Shown: piece after piece, positions 62,793 to 64,000 of the stretch | How the letters are laid out: every line of letters begins with the position of its first letter | How positions within the stretch are numbered: the stretch's first letter is position 1 | Assembly: GCF_030412785.1 (NCBI RefSeq) | Contig: NZ_CP125295.1 | Location: forward strand, 1,612,001-1,676,000 | Direction of reading: 5' to 3' | DNA length: 64,000 nucleotides | From: Paraburkholderia sabiae | GTDB lineage: Bacteria; Pseudomonadota; Gammaproteobacteria; Burkholderiales; Burkholderiaceae | The notes under the pieces: generated by a model | What the model saw: the letters and a program-made list of their open reading frames with translations, nothing else | Database searches by the model: none | What the model was told of the DNA's origin: nothing | Position numbers and translations under genes: made by a program

Positions 62793-64000
62793 TCAATGCA
62801 GCAGGCCGAACACGGCGACGCCGTTGGTCGCGCCCACGTAGACCTTGCCGCGCGAGATCATTGGTGTAATGAACTTGTTGCCCGCGCCCCACTGATCGCG
62901 CGTCCCGGCCTGATTGCTGTTGTACAGTTCGCGCCCGAGATTCGTCGCGTCGTACGCGTGCAGCGCACCCGTCGTGCCGTTTTCGGCGGCCCACAGTATC
63001 GCGTTCGATGTACCGTTCGCGGAGATCGCGGGAACGGCGCCGGGATAAGCGAACGTCGTCGGGCTCTTCGACGCGGCCGTGGTCGCGAGCAGCGCGTTCG
63101 TGACGGGCAGCGCCTTGATGTTATCGTTCAGCGCGCCGTAGTAGACGGTGCCATTGAAATAGGCCGGAGAGCCCCAGATGCCGCCTGCCAGCGTGCCCGT
63201 CAACACCTGCCAGTTGTTGTTCGACGTCGGGCTGAATTTGCCCATCGCGTCGCGATCGACCACATAGATCTTGTTGTCCTTGCCCGCCGCGACGGCGAGA
63301 TGCTTGACGGTGCCGTCCGCGGTCCTCTGGTCGGGTAACAGCATCGCGCCACCCGAGCCGAAATCGCCATCGACGTTCGCGAGTTGCACGACGTCGAACG
63401 ATGCGAAGTAATCGGTGACCTTGAGCGGACTCGCCGAGAGCTTCATGAACGAGTTGCCGAAGTCGCTATCCACAGGGAAGCCGTTTGCGTCGAGCGTGGT
63501 GCCGAACGTGCCGTTGCCGTCCACTACATAAATGGACGTGCCGTCCGATGCCATGCCCGAACCCGCCATCCACACGGAGCCTTGATGCCCGTTCGGGGCG
63601 ACGTTGACGACGCCTGTCTGCTTCAGTGTGTCGGCGCTGTAGCTCATGATCCAGCCGGTGTACGCGCCTCCCATGCAATGCGCCGTCCATCCCATGAAGA
63701 TATTGCCGTTCACGAGCGTCAACGCGACGCGTTCCGTGTGCAGCGAAGGATCGAACGTGAGCACGCCGTTGACGCTGTTGCCGCCCGAACCCGGGTACGT
63801 GGCCGAGATTTCGCTCGGGCCGCCGAAAAGTTCGGCGCCGCTCGCGAGATCGAGTGCATGCAGACGATGATGAATGCCGCTGCTCGCGTCCTTCGTCATC
63901 GCGACGGCGTAGAGCACGCCGTTCGATCCGCGGCTGCGATCGATGACGGGCGTCGACGTAATGCCGATTTCAGGCGTGATATCGGTGCATCCCCGGTTGT
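62793..64000 (-). CDS. PQQ-like beta-propeller repeat protein (N-terminus beyond the window)
   Basis: At least 401 codons, open to the right edge. The sequence contains repeated propeller-blade units such as YVVDGNGTFGT, IYVVDRDAMG, VYYGALNDNIKAL and VYVGATNGVAVFGL, each ending in a similar aromatic-Val-Gly/Asp motif. This matches pyrrolo-quinoline quinone repeat or Outer-membrane-lattice style beta-propellers; it is probably secreted or periplasmic. No start or signal peptide is visible because they lie outside the window. No catalytic residues can be judged. Confidence 0.75.
   Translation of the reverse strand, partial: NRGCTDITPEIGITSTPVIDRSRGSNGVLYAVAMTKDASSGIHHRLHALDLASGAELFGGPSEISATYPGSGGNSVNGVLTFDPSLHTERVALTLVNGNIFMGWTAHCMGGAYTGWIMSYSADTLKQTGVVNVAPNGHQGSVWMAGSGMASDGTSIYVVDGNGTFGTTLDANGFPVDSDFGNSFMKLSASPLKVTDYFASFDVVQLANVDGDFGSGGAMLLPDQRTADGTVKHLAVAAGKDNKIYVVDRDAMGKFSPTSNNNWQVLTGTLAGGIWGSPAYFNGTVYYGALNDNIKALPVTNALLATTAASKSPTTFAYPGAVPAISANGTSNAILWAAENGTTGALHAYDATNLGRELYNSNQAGTRDQWGAGNKFITPMISRGKVYVGATNGVAVFGLLH

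Overview
The window is high-GC DNA with tightly packed, codon-biased genes. The gene content (2-ketogluconate operon, DUF3022 and PGDYG proteins, many LysR and LacI regulators, PrkA/DUF444/SpoVR, an iac auxin-degradation locus) points to a plant- or soil-associated Burkholderiaceae, most likely Paraburkholderia or a close relative. This is inference from gene content; no rRNA or other taxonomic marker is present. I found no tRNA, rRNA, CRISPR array, insertion sequence or prophage. It reads as ordinary chromosomal or megaplasmid accessory sequence specialised for catabolism.

Layout. 1-2.8 kb: the start of a glutathione S-transferase (cut by the window edge), then a YeiH-type transporter divergent from a LysR regulator. 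2.8-8.1 kb: a 2-ketogluconate operon (kguE-kguK-kguT-kguD-ptxS) with a near-perfect palindromic operator just upstream of kguE. 8.2-16.7 kb: a mixed block with a YhfC-type membrane protein, small conserved proteins, a Spy-like periplasmic protein, LysR and Lrp regulators, a saccharopine-dehydrogenase-like enzyme, a P-loop kinase-like ATPase, a FitAB-type toxin-antitoxin pair with its own operator, a lipoprotein and CorA. 17.2-23.5 kb: a ribose-type operon (rbsB-rbsA-rbsC-rbsR-rbsK) with a perfect RbsR-like operator. 23.7-26.6 kb: a chemoreceptor and a fumarylacetoacetase/hydratase-fold enzyme. 26.6-32.5 kb: an 875-base gene-free region, then the stress module prkA-yeaH(DUF444)-spoVR. 32.7-48.8 kb: a KgtP-type permease with tandem operators, a glycosyltransferase, several small secreted or hypothetical proteins, an MFS exporter, an MscS channel, a cardiolipin-synthase-like enzyme, a porin, a HiPIP, a Pr6Pr membrane protein, an esterase-like phytase with a His/Asp tail, a formate/nitrite-type channel and a DnaJ-domain protein.

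48.9-60.7 kb is the most distinctive region: a rearranged iac locus for degradation of the plant hormone indole-3-acetic acid. The enzymes lie in four minus-strand units (iacG; iacABIHE; iacCD plus a tandem-fused tautomerase; iacF). Three plus-strand regulators are interleaved: a FixJ-type response regulator, a soluble PAS histidine kinase and a LysR protein. IacG should supply reduced flavin to IacA, and IacF should supply electrons to the IacCD Rieske dioxygenase. A 16-base motif plus a phased second half is repeated exactly upstream of iacC and iacF, and a 16-base palindrome lies between iacA and the kinase gene. Both look like regulon operators.

The window ends with an AcuI-type reductase, an Ala/Pro-rich exported protein and a PQQ-like beta-propeller protein cut by the right edge.
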